A stretch of DNA of 64,000 nt from Cyanobium sp. NIES-981 (GTDB lineage: Bacteria; Cyanobacteriota; Cyanobacteriia; PCC-6307; Cyanobiaceae). A model generated the notes under the pieces. That model worked only from the letters and a program-made list of their open reading frames with translations. It was not told the DNA's origin and did not search any database. The position numbers and the translations under genes were made by a program. The stretch lies in assembly GCF_900088535.1 (NCBI RefSeq), contig NZ_LT578417.1:2232001-2296000 (forward strand). Reading direction: 5' to 3'. Each line of letters begins with the position of its first letter. Within the stretch, counting starts at the first letter, position 1. This document shows positions 1 through 10,356 of this stretch, piece after piece.

Positions 1-203
1 ACATTGAGGCCGCGGCAGTCGAGGGCCTCCAGGGCCCGCACCACGGCGGCCAGCTCAGCGGCAGGGGTGGGCAGGGCCAGGTAGATCCAGTCGAGCCCGA
101 GGGCAGCCAGGGCGGCGTTGTGCATGGCCGGCGACAGCGAGTGCCGCACCGGATCCCCCAGCACTCCCAGCAGGGCCGTGGACGCGGAGATCGGCAGGGC
201 CAT
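1..203 (-). CDS. aroE: Shikimate dehydrogenase, N-terminal part (cut by window edge)
   Basis: NADP-dependent reduction of 3-dehydroshikimate to shikimate in the cytoplasmic chorismate pathway. Only the first 67 codons are inside the window. The ATG at 203-201 opens a reading frame with [17 protein letters not shown] near residues 12-28. This is the family's conserved shikimate-binding N-terminus (GxPxxHSxSPxxHN), so the call is firm although the NADP domain is outside. It is divergent from dnaK, with 127 bases between the two starts that must hold both promoters. Confidence 0.9.
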   Translation of the reverse strand, partial: MALPISASTALLGVLGDPVRHSLSPAMHNAALAALGLDWIYLALPTPAAELAAVVRALEALDCRGLN

Positions 204-330
204 CGCGGGCGGGGCGGCGGGACAGCCCCGGAACCGTAACCGCCTGTTCGGGAACCACCCCTCGCCTGGCCCCGTCCCCGCTGATGAAGATGCAGAGACG
301 CAACTCGAACCACTGAGGAGGTGGGAACCC

Positions 331-2244
<1,914 letters not shown>

Positions 2245-2285
2245 GGTCCAGGCGTCTTCGCGGCTGATCTCCAGCCTCGAGCCCC

Positions 2286-2309
2286 AGCCCCCATCCCGGG
2301 GGCTTTTTT
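2286..2309 (+). terminator. Rho-independent terminator of dnaK
   Basis: The stem AGCCCCC/GGGGGCT with loop ATCCC is followed by a run of six T. It lies 42 bases after the dnaK stop and fits an intrinsic terminator on the plus strand. Confidence 0.85.
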
Positions 2310-2356
2310 GCTGTCACGTCACCGGGCAGTTGCCTCACCCGTAGCGGCCGGCCATG

Positions 2357-2379
2357 AAAAAAGCCCCCCAGCGGGGGGC
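2357..2379 (-). terminator. Rho-independent terminator of pstS
   Basis: The stem GCCCCCC/GGGGGGC with loop AGC has an A-run on its left, which reads as a T-run on the minus strand. It lies just past the pstS stop, facing the dnaK terminator, so the convergent pair is insulated on both strands. Confidence 0.85.
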
Positions 2380-2411
2380 GCGGGGTCTCCGCCGGTCAAT
2401 CGGACCCGGGT

Positions 2412-3422
2412 TCAGGGGCTGATCCGGGCCACGGCGGCCATCGACTTCTCCACCACGGCGGCAGGCATGGTCACGTAGCCCAGCTCCGGAGCCAGGGCCT
2501 GATTCGGCTCCGACAGCATCGTGTTGAACACCTTCTTGAGCAGATCGGTCTTGTCGCCGTTGCCGCTCTCGTAAGCCAGGATCCAGGTGAAGGTGACGAT
2601 CGGGTAGCCCTTGGCGGGATTGGGATCGCCGCCGATCAGATCGGGGCCCAGGTCGATGGCGGCGAGGGCCTCGCTCTCGGTGGCGTTGGTGGGTTTGACG
2701 ATGTCACCGGATCCGTTCTGCAGGGCGGCAGCCTGGAGTTTGCCCTGGACGTAGGCCACCTCCACGTAGCCCAGGCCGCCCTCGAGCTGGTTGAGCTGGG
2801 CCGCCACGCCCTCGTTACCCTTGGCACCGACGCCGGTGGGCCAGTTCACCGCCTTGTCGGCCCCAGGGCCTGCGCTCCAGTCCTGGCTGATCGCCGCCAG
2901 GTGCTTGGTGAAGTTGTAGGTGGTGCCGGAGCCGTCGGAGCGGTGCACGATGGTGATCGTCTTGTCGTCGCAGCCGAGCTCCTTGTAGTTGGTGATCTTG
3001 CCGAGGAAGATGTCCGCCAGCTGCTTCTGGGTGAGCTTGAGCTCGCAGCCGGGGTTGTTGTAGGCCACGGCGATCGCGCCGGCCGTCATCGGGATCTGCA
3101 GCACGCCCCGGGGCACCTTGGCGATGTCGTCGGCCTTCATCGGCGCGTCGGAGGCGCCGAAGTCCACGGTGCCGGCGATGAACTGGCGCACACCGGCTCC
3201 GGAGCCCACCGACTGGTAATTCACATTGATGCCCTCCCCGCTCATGTCCTTGAACCAGCGCTGGTAGATGGCAGCCGGGAAGGAGGCTCCGGCTCCGTTG
3301 AGGGTGCCGGTGAGCCCGGATCCGCTCCCGCCACCGCCGCCGCAGGCGGCCAGGGAGAGGGAGAGGCCCGACAGGGCGAGGGCAGCGGCGGTGCGGCGGG
3401 GCAGGCCGGAAAGCAGCGTCAT
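2412..3422 (-). CDS. pstS: Phosphate ABC transporter substrate-binding lipoprotein PstS
   Basis: Periplasmic high-affinity phosphate receptor for the Pst importer. The product has 336 residues with a lipoprotein signal peptide (lipobox LAAC, acylated Cys about 27) followed by a Gly/Ser linker. The mature start TLNGAGASFPAAIYQRWF and the internal HRSDGSGTTYNFTKHL are typical of PstS. The ATG at 3422 is chosen because it puts the signal peptide at the N-terminus; the frame stays open far upstream without similarity. It stands alone here, with pstCAB absent, which is common for cyanobacterial pstS copies. Pho-type control is expected, but no Pho box was identified. Confidence 0.95.
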   Translation of the reverse strand: MTLLSGLPRRTAAALALSGLSLSLAACGGGGGSGSGLTGTLNGAGASFPAAIYQRWFKDMSGEGINVNYQSVGSGAGVRQFIAGTVDFGASDAPMKADDIAKVPRGVLQIPMTAGAIAVAYNNPGCELKLTQKQLADIFLGKITNYKELGCDDKTITIVHRSDGSGTTYNFTKHLAAISQDWSAGPGADKAVNWPTGVGAKGNEGVAAQLNQLEGGLGYVEVAYVQGKLQAAALQNGSGDIVKPTNATESEALAAIDLGPDLIGGDPNPAKGYPIVTFTWILAYESGNGDKTDLLKKVFNTMLSEPNQALAPELGYVTMPAAVVEKSMAAVARISP

Positions 3423-3505
3423 GTCTGTGGTGGCGGGGAAGGGAGGTAACGACGTCACCGGCTCGAACGTACGCAGCGGGGGTGCCCTCCCGCCATAACG
3501 CGTTC

Positions 3506-4660
3506 TTAACGAGGCTGGGGTGCCCCCTCCACCTGTGTCACCACCCATTCGGCACTGGCCGGGGCCAGCAGCACCCCATTGCGGTAGTGCCCACTGGCGA
3601 TGAGCAGCCCAGGTTCCAGCTGCTCCAGCACCGGGGCCGGCCGATCCACCGGCCGGGCGCGATGGCCGTGCCACCGCTGCTCCACCCTGGCCGACGCCAG
3701 CCAGTCGAGCTGGGCATCCCCCCAGTGCCGCAGTGCCGCCAGCCGGGCGGGATCCGCCACGTGCCCGGGCTCGAGGCTGGCTCCCAGCCAGAAGTGCCGT
3801 CCACCAGGCCGGTCGGGCCGGGGAACCAGGTTGACTCCACGCCACACCACCACCCCCGGCCAGCTCCAGGCCGGGGGCGCCACCAGGCTGAGCTCCAGGG
3901 CCTGGCCGAGCACGGGGGTGATCGGCAGCTGATGCCCCAGGTTCCGCAGCAAGTCCGTGCACGCCACTCCTGCCGTGAGCACCAGCCAGGGCGTGACGGC
4001 CAGCGCCTCGCCCCCTTCCCCCTCCAGGCGCCAGCCGTCGGCGCCCCCCTGCCGGCGGATCGCCGTGACCCGGCGCGCCTGGCTCCGCAGTCCGGCGGCG
4101 CGGGCGTCGGCGAGCAGGGCGGCCATGGCGTCGCCGGGATCCAGTTGTCCATCCCGGGGAGAGAACAGGGCCCCGGAGGCAGCGGGGGGAACGGAGGGCT
4201 CCAACGCGCTGAGCCGTTCCCTGTCCCACTGCTCCAGCGGCAGCCCCATGGCCTGGCGCTCCTCCACCAGCCGCTGCTGGCGCAGCAGCTCCTCGGCGTC
4301 CGCGGCCAGCCACAGCAGGCCATGGCGGTAGGCCAGGCGGTGCCCCTGCGCCTCGAGCAGGGGGATCCAGCTGTGCCACAGCTCGAGGCTGCGCTGGCGC
4401 AGCCGCCAGGCACGGCCGCGGCCGCGGTGAAACACCTGGGCCATGAGCACGCCGAGGGCGGCCGTGCTGCCGCTGCGCCGCTCCGGATCAGGCGACCGTG
4501 CAGCGGAGCCGGAGGGCTCGAGGGCGGGATCCACCAGCAGCACCGGGTGGCCCCGCCGCTGCAGCAGCCAGGCGCAGCACAGACCCACGATGCCGGCTCC
4601 CACGACCGCCACCGGCTGGCGGGACGAGGCCGGGGCCAGGCAGGCTGCAGCCTCGTTCAC
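3506..4660 (-). CDS. FAD-dependent glycine oxidase-like oxidoreductase (ThiO/DAO family)
   Basis: The 384-residue protein carries an N-terminal dinucleotide-binding motif VAVVGAGIVGLCCAW (residues about 17-31) and a C-terminal FAD contact region around GLLIASGHYRNGVLLAP. This is the layout of D-amino-acid oxidase / glycine oxidase proteins. ThiO oxidises glycine to the imine for the thiazole of thiamine. That is the likeliest role, but substrate cannot be read from sequence. It starts 28 bases after psbQ on the same strand and may be cotranscribed with it, although the functions are unrelated. Confidence 0.8.
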   Translation of the reverse strand: MNEAAACLAPASSRQPVAVVGAGIVGLCCAWLLQRRGHPVLLVDPALEPSGSAARSPDPERRSGSTAALGVLMAQVFHRGRGRAWRLRQRSLELWHSWIPLLEAQGHRLAYRHGLLWLAADAEELLRQQRLVEERQAMGLPLEQWDRERLSALEPSVPPAASGALFSPRDGQLDPGDAMAALLADARAAGLRSQARRVTAIRRQGGADGWRLEGEGGEALAVTPWLVLTAGVACTDLLRNLGHQLPITPVLGQALELSLVAPPAWSWPGVVVWRGVNLVPRPDRPGGRHFWLGASLEPGHVADPARLAALRHWGDAQLDWLASARVEQRWHGHRARPVDRPAPVLEQLEPGLLIASGHYRNGVLLAPASAEWVVTQVEGAPQPR

Positions 4661-4688
4661 GGCTTCCCGGCGGTCAGCCGGCCGGGAC

Positions 4689-5252
4689 TCAGGCCTGCTT
4701 CAGATCGGCCTGCACCTGCTCGGGGAGGATCTGAGCGTACTTACCGAAGCCGCTGGCCACCTGGATGTAGGCCTTGCGCAGCTTCTCGCCGTCCTGGAGG
4801 CGGGCCGCCTCATCGAGCTGCGCCATGGCGGTCTTGAGCTGGCTGGCCAGCTGTTCGGCTTCGGGCCGGTCGGCGGGCAGCAGCCGCTGGTTGATGTAGG
4901 ACATCTGGCGTCCCACTTCCTGCATGGGGCCCCGCAGGAGATTGCGGGTGAAGGTCCAGTCGCGGTCCCTCACCAGGGCGGCCAGTTCGGGCAGCCGGTC
5001 GCGGGCGGCGAGGAAGCCCTCGGCCTGCCGTTCGATCGCCGCGATGTCCTCGGCACTGAGGCTGGGGGGCTTGGCCTGGCTGCCGCTGCAGGCCGTGAGC
5101 CCCACGCAGAGCAACAGGGCCAGCCCGAGGGAGGCCAGCCGGCGCAGGGTCCCGCCACAGGCCCGACGCAGGGCGGCGAAGCGGAATCGGACTGGCGAAC
5201 CAGAGGCCATCGCGGAAAGCATGTCAGTGCAGACCCCGACTGTATCCACCAT
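4689..5252 (-). CDS. psbQ: Photosystem II extrinsic lipoprotein PsbQ (CyanoQ)
   Basis: Lumenal lipoprotein that stabilises the oxygen-evolving side of photosystem II. A hydrophobic signal segment LALLLCVGLTAC ends in a lipobox. The mature part is a four-helix-bundle-like sequence with DWTFTRNLLRGPMQEV and a lysine/glutamine-rich C-terminus, as in cyanobacterial PsbQ. The start is uncertain: ATGs at 5252, 5222 and 5210 are all in frame, and the last still leaves a complete signal peptide. It is divergent from the sulfiredoxin gene. It is direct evidence for an oxygenic phototroph. Confidence 0.85.
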   Translation of the reverse strand: MVDTVGVCTDMLSAMASGSPVRFRFAALRRACGGTLRRLASLGLALLLCVGLTACSGSQAKPPSLSAEDIAAIERQAEGFLAARDRLPELAALVRDRDWTFTRNLLRGPMQEVGRQMSYINQRLLPADRPEAEQLASQLKTAMAQLDEAARLQDGEKLRKAYIQVASGFGKYAQILPEQVQADLKQA

Positions 5253-5377
5253 GCAGGACCCTGACCCGCCGCTGTCGCGGCTCGCAACGGGCGGTGGGCT
5301 CGGGCTGACCGGGGCCTGGTGGCCCTTGGGGCCCCTCCCCTAGAACGGCTGCTGCAAGCAGGGGCTCTGCCTGGACC

Positions 5378-5638
5378 ATGCGTGTGGACACTCTGCCGCT
5401 GGCTGCCATCCACCGCCCCCTGCAGCGGCGCCTGGACGAGGACAAGGTGAGCGCGCTCATGGCCTCGATCGCCCGTGAGGGGCTGCGGGAGCCGATCGAC
5501 GTGCTCGAGGTGGAGGGCCGCTTCTGGGGCTTCAACGGCTGCCACCGGGTGGCCGCCCATGAACGTCTGGGCCTGCCCACGATCCGGGCCCGGATCCGGC
5601 GGGCCACCCCGCAGGTGCTACGGATGCATCTGCTCTGA
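5378..5638 (+). CDS. srxA: Sulfiredoxin
   Basis: ATP-dependent enzyme that rescues over-oxidised (sulfinic) 2-Cys peroxiredoxins. The 86-residue, ParB/sulfiredoxin-fold protein has the signature FNGCHR with the catalytic Cys at residue 55, and a family-like N-terminus (LPLAAIHRPLQRRLDEDKV). Length and motif match cyanobacterial Srx. It lies 39 bases upstream of purU and may share its transcript. Confidence 0.88.
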   Translation: MRVDTLPLAAIHRPLQRRLDEDKVSALMASIAREGLREPIDVLEVEGRFWGFNGCHRVAAHERLGLPTIRARIRRATPQVLRMHLL

Positions 5639-5677
5639 TGCCTTCACGGCTCACCTGCGCCCCCCCGCCTGCGCCCG

Positions 5678-6574
5678 ATGTCTTCCCCCACGGCCATCCT
5701 GCAGCTGATCTGTCCGGATCGCCCCGCCCTGGTCAGTGAACTCTCCGGCTGGGTGGCGGCCAACGGCGGCAACATCCGTCACGCCGATCACCACACCGAC
5801 CTCGGGGCCGGCCTGTTCCTCAGCCGCATCGAATGGGCCCTGGAGGGTTTCGGCCTGCCGCGCGAGGCCATCGCCCCGGCCGTCTCGGCCCTGGCCCGGC
5901 GCCTGGGCGGCGAGGGGGAGCTGCACTTCTCCGACGCCATCCCCCGGGCCGCCATCTTCGTGAGCCGCCAGGACCACTGCCTGGTGGATCTGCTCTGGCG
6001 GGTGCGCGCCGGCGAGCTGCCGATGCAGGTGCCGCTGGTGGTGTCCAACCACCCGGATCTCCAGCCGCTCGCCGAAGGTTTCGGTGCCCGCTACGCCCAC
6101 GTGCCCGTGTCGGCGGCCACCAAGGGGGAGGCGGAACAGGCCCAGCTGGAGCTGCTGCGGCAGCACGGCATCGAACTGGTGGTGCTGGCCAAGTACATGC
6201 AGGTGCTGAGCGCCGGTTTTCTCGAAGCGTTCCAGCGGGAGCCTTTCCCTGCCGGCGGTGGGACGGGCAGCAGCCCCCGGGTGATCAACATCCACCACTC
6301 CTTCCTGCCGGCGTTCCAGGGGGCCCAGCCCTACCACCGGGCCTGGGAGCGGGGGGTCAAGCTGATCGGCGCCACCGCCCACTACGTGACCGAGGAGCTG
6401 GATGCCGGCCCGATCATCGAGCAGGCCACCGTGCATGTGAGCCACCGCGACGAGGTGGAGGACCTGATCCGCAAGGGCCGGGACACCGAACGGCTGGCAC
6501 TCGCCAGGGCCGTGCGCCTGCATCTGCGCCGTCAGGTGATGGTCTACCGCGGGCGCACGGCGGTCTTCGACTGA
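5678..6574 (+). CDS. purU: Formyltetrahydrofolate deformylase
   Basis: Hydrolyses 10-formyl-THF to THF and formate, balancing one-carbon pools. The 298-residue protein has an N-terminal ACT-like domain (LICPDRPALVSELSGWVA) and a formyltransferase fold with the catalytic Asn-His region INIHHSFLPAF and the Asp-bearing ELDAGPIIEQ. PurU differs from PurN by this ACT domain. Its last 31 bases overlap the 3' end of the radical SAM gene on the other strand. Confidence 0.93.
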   Translation: MSSPTAILQLICPDRPALVSELSGWVAANGGNIRHADHHTDLGAGLFLSRIEWALEGFGLPREAIAPAVSALARRLGGEGELHFSDAIPRAAIFVSRQDHCLVDLLWRVRAGELPMQVPLVVSNHPDLQPLAEGFGARYAHVPVSAATKGEAEQAQLELLRQHGIELVVLAKYMQVLSAGFLEAFQREPFPAGGGTGSSPRVINIHHSFLPAFQGAQPYHRAWERGVKLIGATAHYVTEELDAGPIIEQATVHVSHRDEVEDLIRKGRDTERLALARAVRLHLRRQVMVYRGRTAVFD

Positions 6575-8181
6575 GCGCCCGATCCTCCGGGCGCCCGATC
6601 CTCCCCCGTGGCGGATGGGACCGGCTCCACCAGACTGCGCCTGGCGTGATCGGCCAGCACCGCCTTGCTCAGCGGTCCCTTCAGGTGGTCCCAGGGCAGC
6701 ACCCGCTCCGCACTCCAGGTGGCGTGGATCACCTCCTCCCAGGGGGGTGGCGGCGGCATTCCGGCCGGCCGTTCCACCTCGCCGGCCAGCACGGCCCGGT
6801 AGGCCCGTTTCCATCCCCCCAGACTCTCGTTCTGGCCCCGGGCGGCGGCGATCACCGGGGCCAGCCGCCGGTCACTGCGGGAGAGCAGGGCCTGGATCAC
6901 GCTCCAGCCGTAACTCTCGGGGCGCAGCTCCACCCCCTTGGGCCTGAGCCGTTTGGCCAGCAGCTTCAGGCGCTTCTCGGCCTCCGGCCGCACCCCCTGC
7001 CACTGGAACGGCGTGTGGGCCTTGGGCACGAAGGTGCTCACCCCCAGGCTGAGCCGCAGGCCCGGGGTGGCCTTCTTGAGCTCCAGCAGCAGGGAGGCGG
7101 TGGCTTCGATGTCGGCCTCCTCCTCCGTGGGCAGCCCCGCCATGCCGTAGAGCTTGAGGCCGGTGAGTCCACCCTCCTTGGCGTAGCGGGCGGCGGCGAA
7201 GATCTCCTCGGTGGCGAGTTTCTTGTTCACCACCTCGCGCATGCGGGCACTGCCGCTCTCGATCGCGATCGTGAGCGATCGGCTGCCCCGCCGGGCCAGG
7301 ATCCGGCCCAGCTCCGGGGTCACCGTGGCCGCCCGCACCGAACTCACGCTCACGCGGGTGTCTGCGAAGCGGTCCTGGTCCAGCCACTGGAGCAGGTCGG
7401 CGAACTGGGGGTGCTGGGTCACCGAGGCCCCCAGCAGCCCGAGGCGCCGGGTCACCGCCAGGCCGGCCTCCACGGCGGGGATCAGACCGTCGTCGAGCGA
7501 GGGGGTGCGGAAGGGAAGGGTGAGGTAGCTGGCCAGGCAGAAGCGGCACAGCTCCGGACAGCTGCGCACCACCTCCACCATGTGGATTGACGGCCAGGCG
7601 CTTTCCGGGGTGACGACGGTGGAGTGGCTGAGGGTGTTGCCCTGCCAGGTCTGCTTGGCAAGGCTGGTGGGCAGGTCGCCGCTCACCGGGGTCACCGCCA
7701 GCAGGTTGCCGTCGCTGCCGTAGTCGGGCCGGTAGAGCGCCGGCACGTAGACCCCCGGCACCTGCGCCAGGGCGGCGAGCCGCTCATCCCGGCAGGCCTG
7801 CCGGCAGCTCTGCAGCGCGTCGATGAAGGCGGGCAGCAGCAGTTCGCCGTCGCCCAGCAGCACCGCATCGAGAAACGGGGCCAGGGGTTCCGGGTTGGCG
7901 GTGAGCACCGGCCCGCCGCCGAACACGATCGGATCCTCGTCACCCCGCTGGCTGGCCCAGATCGGAATCCGCTGCTGTTCCAGCAGATCCAGCAGCACCG
8001 GGCCGTCCAGCTCCCAGCTCAGGGAGAGCCCGAAGAGGTCGCAGCGGCGATGGGGCGGATCGCCCTGGTCGGTGAAGAGGCGCCGCACGTCCACGTCGGC
8101 GCGCCGCGCCAATGTGGCCCACACTACCTGATAGCCCAGGCTGGTGATCCCCACGCTGTAGGTGCTGGGGAAAGCCAGCAC
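6544..8181 (-). CDS. Radical SAM protein with B12-binding-like N-terminal region, unknown substrate
   Basis: A protein of at least 545 residues with an N-terminal Rossmann-like segment (YSVGITSLGYQVVWATLA) resembling cobalamin-binding radical SAM proteins, then the cluster motif CPELCRFC (about residues 210-217) and a TIM-barrel core with AIESGSARMREVVNKK. The chemistry cannot be inferred. The only conventional start is GTG 8181, which would put the first conserved strand at residue 2. In-frame sequence back to a stop at 8277-8275 (including ETLLFEPAQP) looks like a natural N-terminus but contains no ATG, GTG or TTG; a CTG lies at 8241. See findings. Confidence 0.75.
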   Translation of the reverse strand: MLAFPSTYSVGITSLGYQVVWATLARRADVDVRRLFTDQGDPPHRRCDLFGLSLSWELDGPVLLDLLEQQRIPIWASQRGDEDPIVFGGGPVLTANPEPLAPFLDAVLLGDGELLLPAFIDALQSCRQACRDERLAALAQVPGVYVPALYRPDYGSDGNLLAVTPVSGDLPTSLAKQTWQGNTLSHSTVVTPESAWPSIHMVEVVRSCPELCRFCLASYLTLPFRTPSLDDGLIPAVEAGLAVTRRLGLLGASVTQHPQFADLLQWLDQDRFADTRVSVSSVRAATVTPELGRILARRGSRSLTIAIESGSARMREVVNKKLATEEIFAAARYAKEGGLTGLKLYGMAGLPTEEEADIEATASLLLELKKATPGLRLSLGVSTFVPKAHTPFQWQGVRPEAEKRLKLLAKRLRPKGVELRPESYGWSVIQALLSRSDRRLAPVIAAARGQNESLGGWKRAYRAVLAGEVERPAGMPPPPPWEEVIHATWSAERVLPWDHLKGPLSKAVLADHARRSLVEPVPSATGEDRAPGGSGAQSKTAVRPR

Positions 8182-8294
8182 CGCCCGCAGGGCGCCAGCC
8201 GCGGGCTGGGCGGGTTCGAACAGCAGGGTTTCCTGGTGCAGGGCTGCAGGGGGCGATCGGCTCCCTCCAGCGTCTCACCCGGTGGGCAGCGGCC

Positions 8295-8771
8295 TCATTG
8301 CCCCACCAGGGCCTTGAGGGGCGCGATCAGGCCCGAGACCGCTGAAGACGCTTCCGCCTGGGTCGGCGCGCTGCCGCCGACCGTCTGGATCAGCATCTGG
8401 GCAGCGCTGTCGATGGCCGGCCACTTCTCGCCCGCCAGCGGCTGAATCATGGGCGCCGCCTTCTGCCACAACGCCGGGAATCCGCCCAGCGTGCCCAGCG
8501 CGGCCCGAAGATTGCCTCCGTTGAGCTGGGCATCGCCCTGCCGCAGCAGGTCGAGCACCGGGTTCACCGCCGGCGCCAGGGCGGCCTGGCCGGCGCTGCT
8601 GGCGGCTTCCTTCACCGTGTCCTGCATGGTCTGGCTGGCCTTCTGGCAGCCGCCGAGGGCGAGCCCACCGGCCAGGCTGACCACCATGGCGGCGGCCAGT
8701 ACGGAGGAGCCTGGCCCTGGCCGCCTGGGTGCCGGCTGGCAGGTGCTGGACCCGGGGTCTGCATGGCGCAT
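8295..8771 (-). CDS. Predicted lipoprotein of unknown function
   Basis: Not recognised by family. The 158-residue product has a hydrophobic segment MVVSLAGGLALGGC with a lipobox (Cys about 42 from this start). The remainder is helical and Ala/Gln-rich, with no cofactor motif. The residues before the signal peptide are basic and Pro-rich, so an internal start at the Met near residue 29 is possible. It is probably attached to a membrane in the periplasm or thylakoid lumen. Confidence 0.6.
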   Translation of the reverse strand: MRHADPGSSTCQPAPRRPGPGSSVLAAAMVVSLAGGLALGGCQKASQTMQDTVKEAASSAGQAALAPAVNPVLDLLRQGDAQLNGGNLRAALGTLGGFPALWQKAAPMIQPLAGEKWPAIDSAAQMLIQTVGGSAPTQAEASSAVSGLIAPLKALVGQ

Positions 8772-8828
8772 GGGCTGCTCCAGTGTTCCCCCGAACCTAT
8801 TGAGCGCAGAACGGCGTGTCCAGCTCGA

Positions 8829-10343
8829 TCAGGTGTCCGTTGCATGTGTTGATCCGTGCACGGTCTCTGCGCCCGGTTTCTCCTCGGGGCGCGGGCGCAG
8901 CGGCACGGAGCTGAGCCGCAGGCTGGCGGTGCCGGAGGCCGAGCCGGCGGTGCCGGCCGGTGCCGGCAGCATCAGCCGTTTGAACAGCGACTGGCGGTGC
9001 AGCAGCCGGGCCATCACCAGGCTGCCGAGACAGGCCACCAGCACCGGTCTGAGGATCAGCAGATCCTTGGTGACGGCGAAGGTGAGGAAGGTGGCGCTGA
9101 TCGGCGCCCTGGCGCAGGCGGCCATGAAGGCCCCCATGCCGGCGAACACGGCGGTGCTGGGGGCGGAGGGACCCAGCTGCTCCACCCCGGCGGCTGCGGC
9201 CAGACCCAGAGCTCCGCCCAGGGTGAGCATGGGAGCGAACAGCCCGCCTGGCGTGCCCGCCGCCGCCGCCATGCCGGTGGTGAGAAACACCACCAGGAAG
9301 ATCGCCAGCGCCTTGGCGAGATCCACGTTGCCCTCGGCGATCGCCTGGCGGATGCCGGCGCGGTTGATGAAGTCCGGTGGCAGCCAGGCATCCACCAGGC
9401 CCAGCAGGGTGCCGGTGGCGGTCATCGCCCCGGCCAGGGGAACGCGCCAGCGCAGGCGCAGCTGCTGCAGCGTCACCACGTAGCGGCAGTAGAGCTCGGC
9501 GGCGAGGGCCACGATCACGCCCAGGAGGAACAGCCACAGCAGGTCGATCGGCCGCACCACCACGAACGTCATCACCTGCCGCTGCAGCTGGAAGGTGCTG
9601 GCGGAACCGCCGAGGCTCGACTCCGGTTCGAGATTCACCAGCCGGGCCAGCCCGAGCAGGTCGGCCCAGGTGTCCGCCCAGAAGGTGGTGACCAGCACCA
9701 GCAGCATCACCACCGGCCTGGCCCCCTGCAGGAGTTCCTCCAACGTGTAGAGAAAGCCGCCGATCGGTGCCCGGAACACCGCCGCGATGCCGGCCCCGCC
9801 GCCTGCGGCCACGATCAGCCGGCGGAAGGCGTTGGGCGCGCGCAGCAGCCGCGCCATCTCCCAGCCCACCGAGCTGCCCATCTGCACCGACGGACCGGAG
9901 GGGCCGAGGGGAAACCCGCTGCCGATCGCCACGATCCCGGCCACCAGCTTGACGGTGGCCACCTGGAACCCCATCGGGATCGGCTGGCGGCGCAGGAACT
10001 GCATCACCTGGGGAATGCCTGAGCCCTGGGCCGCAGGGGCCAGGATCTGCACCAGCGCCCCCGCCACCAGGCCGCCGCCGCCGCCGATGGCCGGCAGCAC
10101 CAGCCAGCGGGGGCCCAGCTCCAGCATGTGAATCCGCCAGCGGCCCAGCCCATCGAGGCCGCTGCGGAACAGCAGGGCGGCGGTGGTGGCGCCCAGCCCG
10201 GTGATGATCAGCGCCAGCACCACCACCAGCCAGCGGTGCTCCAGCAGCTGGCGGATCGAGGTGCTGCGTACGGGCTCCAGCCGCGGCTGGCGCAGCGCGG
10301 TGGTGCCCGGTGGCCGGGGTTTCAGTCGCAGCGGACCCTGCAT
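8829..10343 (-). CDS. CLC-family chloride channel/transporter with non-canonical gate
   Basis: Integral membrane anion pathway of about 504 residues. Family motifs are clear: GSGIPQ (107-112), the helix-F region GPSGPSVQMG (147-156), LEEL (201-204) and GGLFAPM. In canonical CLC exchangers the helix-F motif is GxEGP with a gating glutamate. Here that residue is Ser149. The internal proton glutamate (E203 equivalent) is kept, but the position of the central Tyr445 of E. coli ClcA appears to be Leu. Transport mode is therefore uncertain. It ends with a soluble Pro-rich tail. The gene lies 13 bases after acnB on the same strand. Confidence 0.88.
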   Translation of the reverse strand: MQGPLRLKPRPPGTTALRQPRLEPVRSTSIRQLLEHRWLVVVLALIITGLGATTAALLFRSGLDGLGRWRIHMLELGPRWLVLPAIGGGGGLVAGALVQILAPAAQGSGIPQVMQFLRRQPIPMGFQVATVKLVAGIVAIGSGFPLGPSGPSVQMGSSVGWEMARLLRAPNAFRRLIVAAGGGAGIAAVFRAPIGGFLYTLEELLQGARPVVMLLVLVTTFWADTWADLLGLARLVNLEPESSLGGSASTFQLQRQVMTFVVVRPIDLLWLFLLGVIVALAAELYCRYVVTLQQLRLRWRVPLAGAMTATGTLLGLVDAWLPPDFINRAGIRQAIAEGNVDLAKALAIFLVVFLTTGMAAAAGTPGGLFAPMLTLGGALGLAAAAGVEQLGPSAPSTAVFAGMGAFMAACARAPISATFLTFAVTKDLLILRPVLVACLGSLVMARLLHRQSLFKRLMLPAPAGTAGSASGTASLRLSSVPLRPRPEEKPGAETVHGSTHATDT

Positions 10344-10356
10344 CGGGCCGCCCCCT

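Noticed and set aside
2412-4379. Extended N-terminus of pstS (655 codons)
   Set aside because: The frame stays open upstream over the thiO-like gene, but the lipoprotein signal peptide begins at 3422, so the extension is non-coding.
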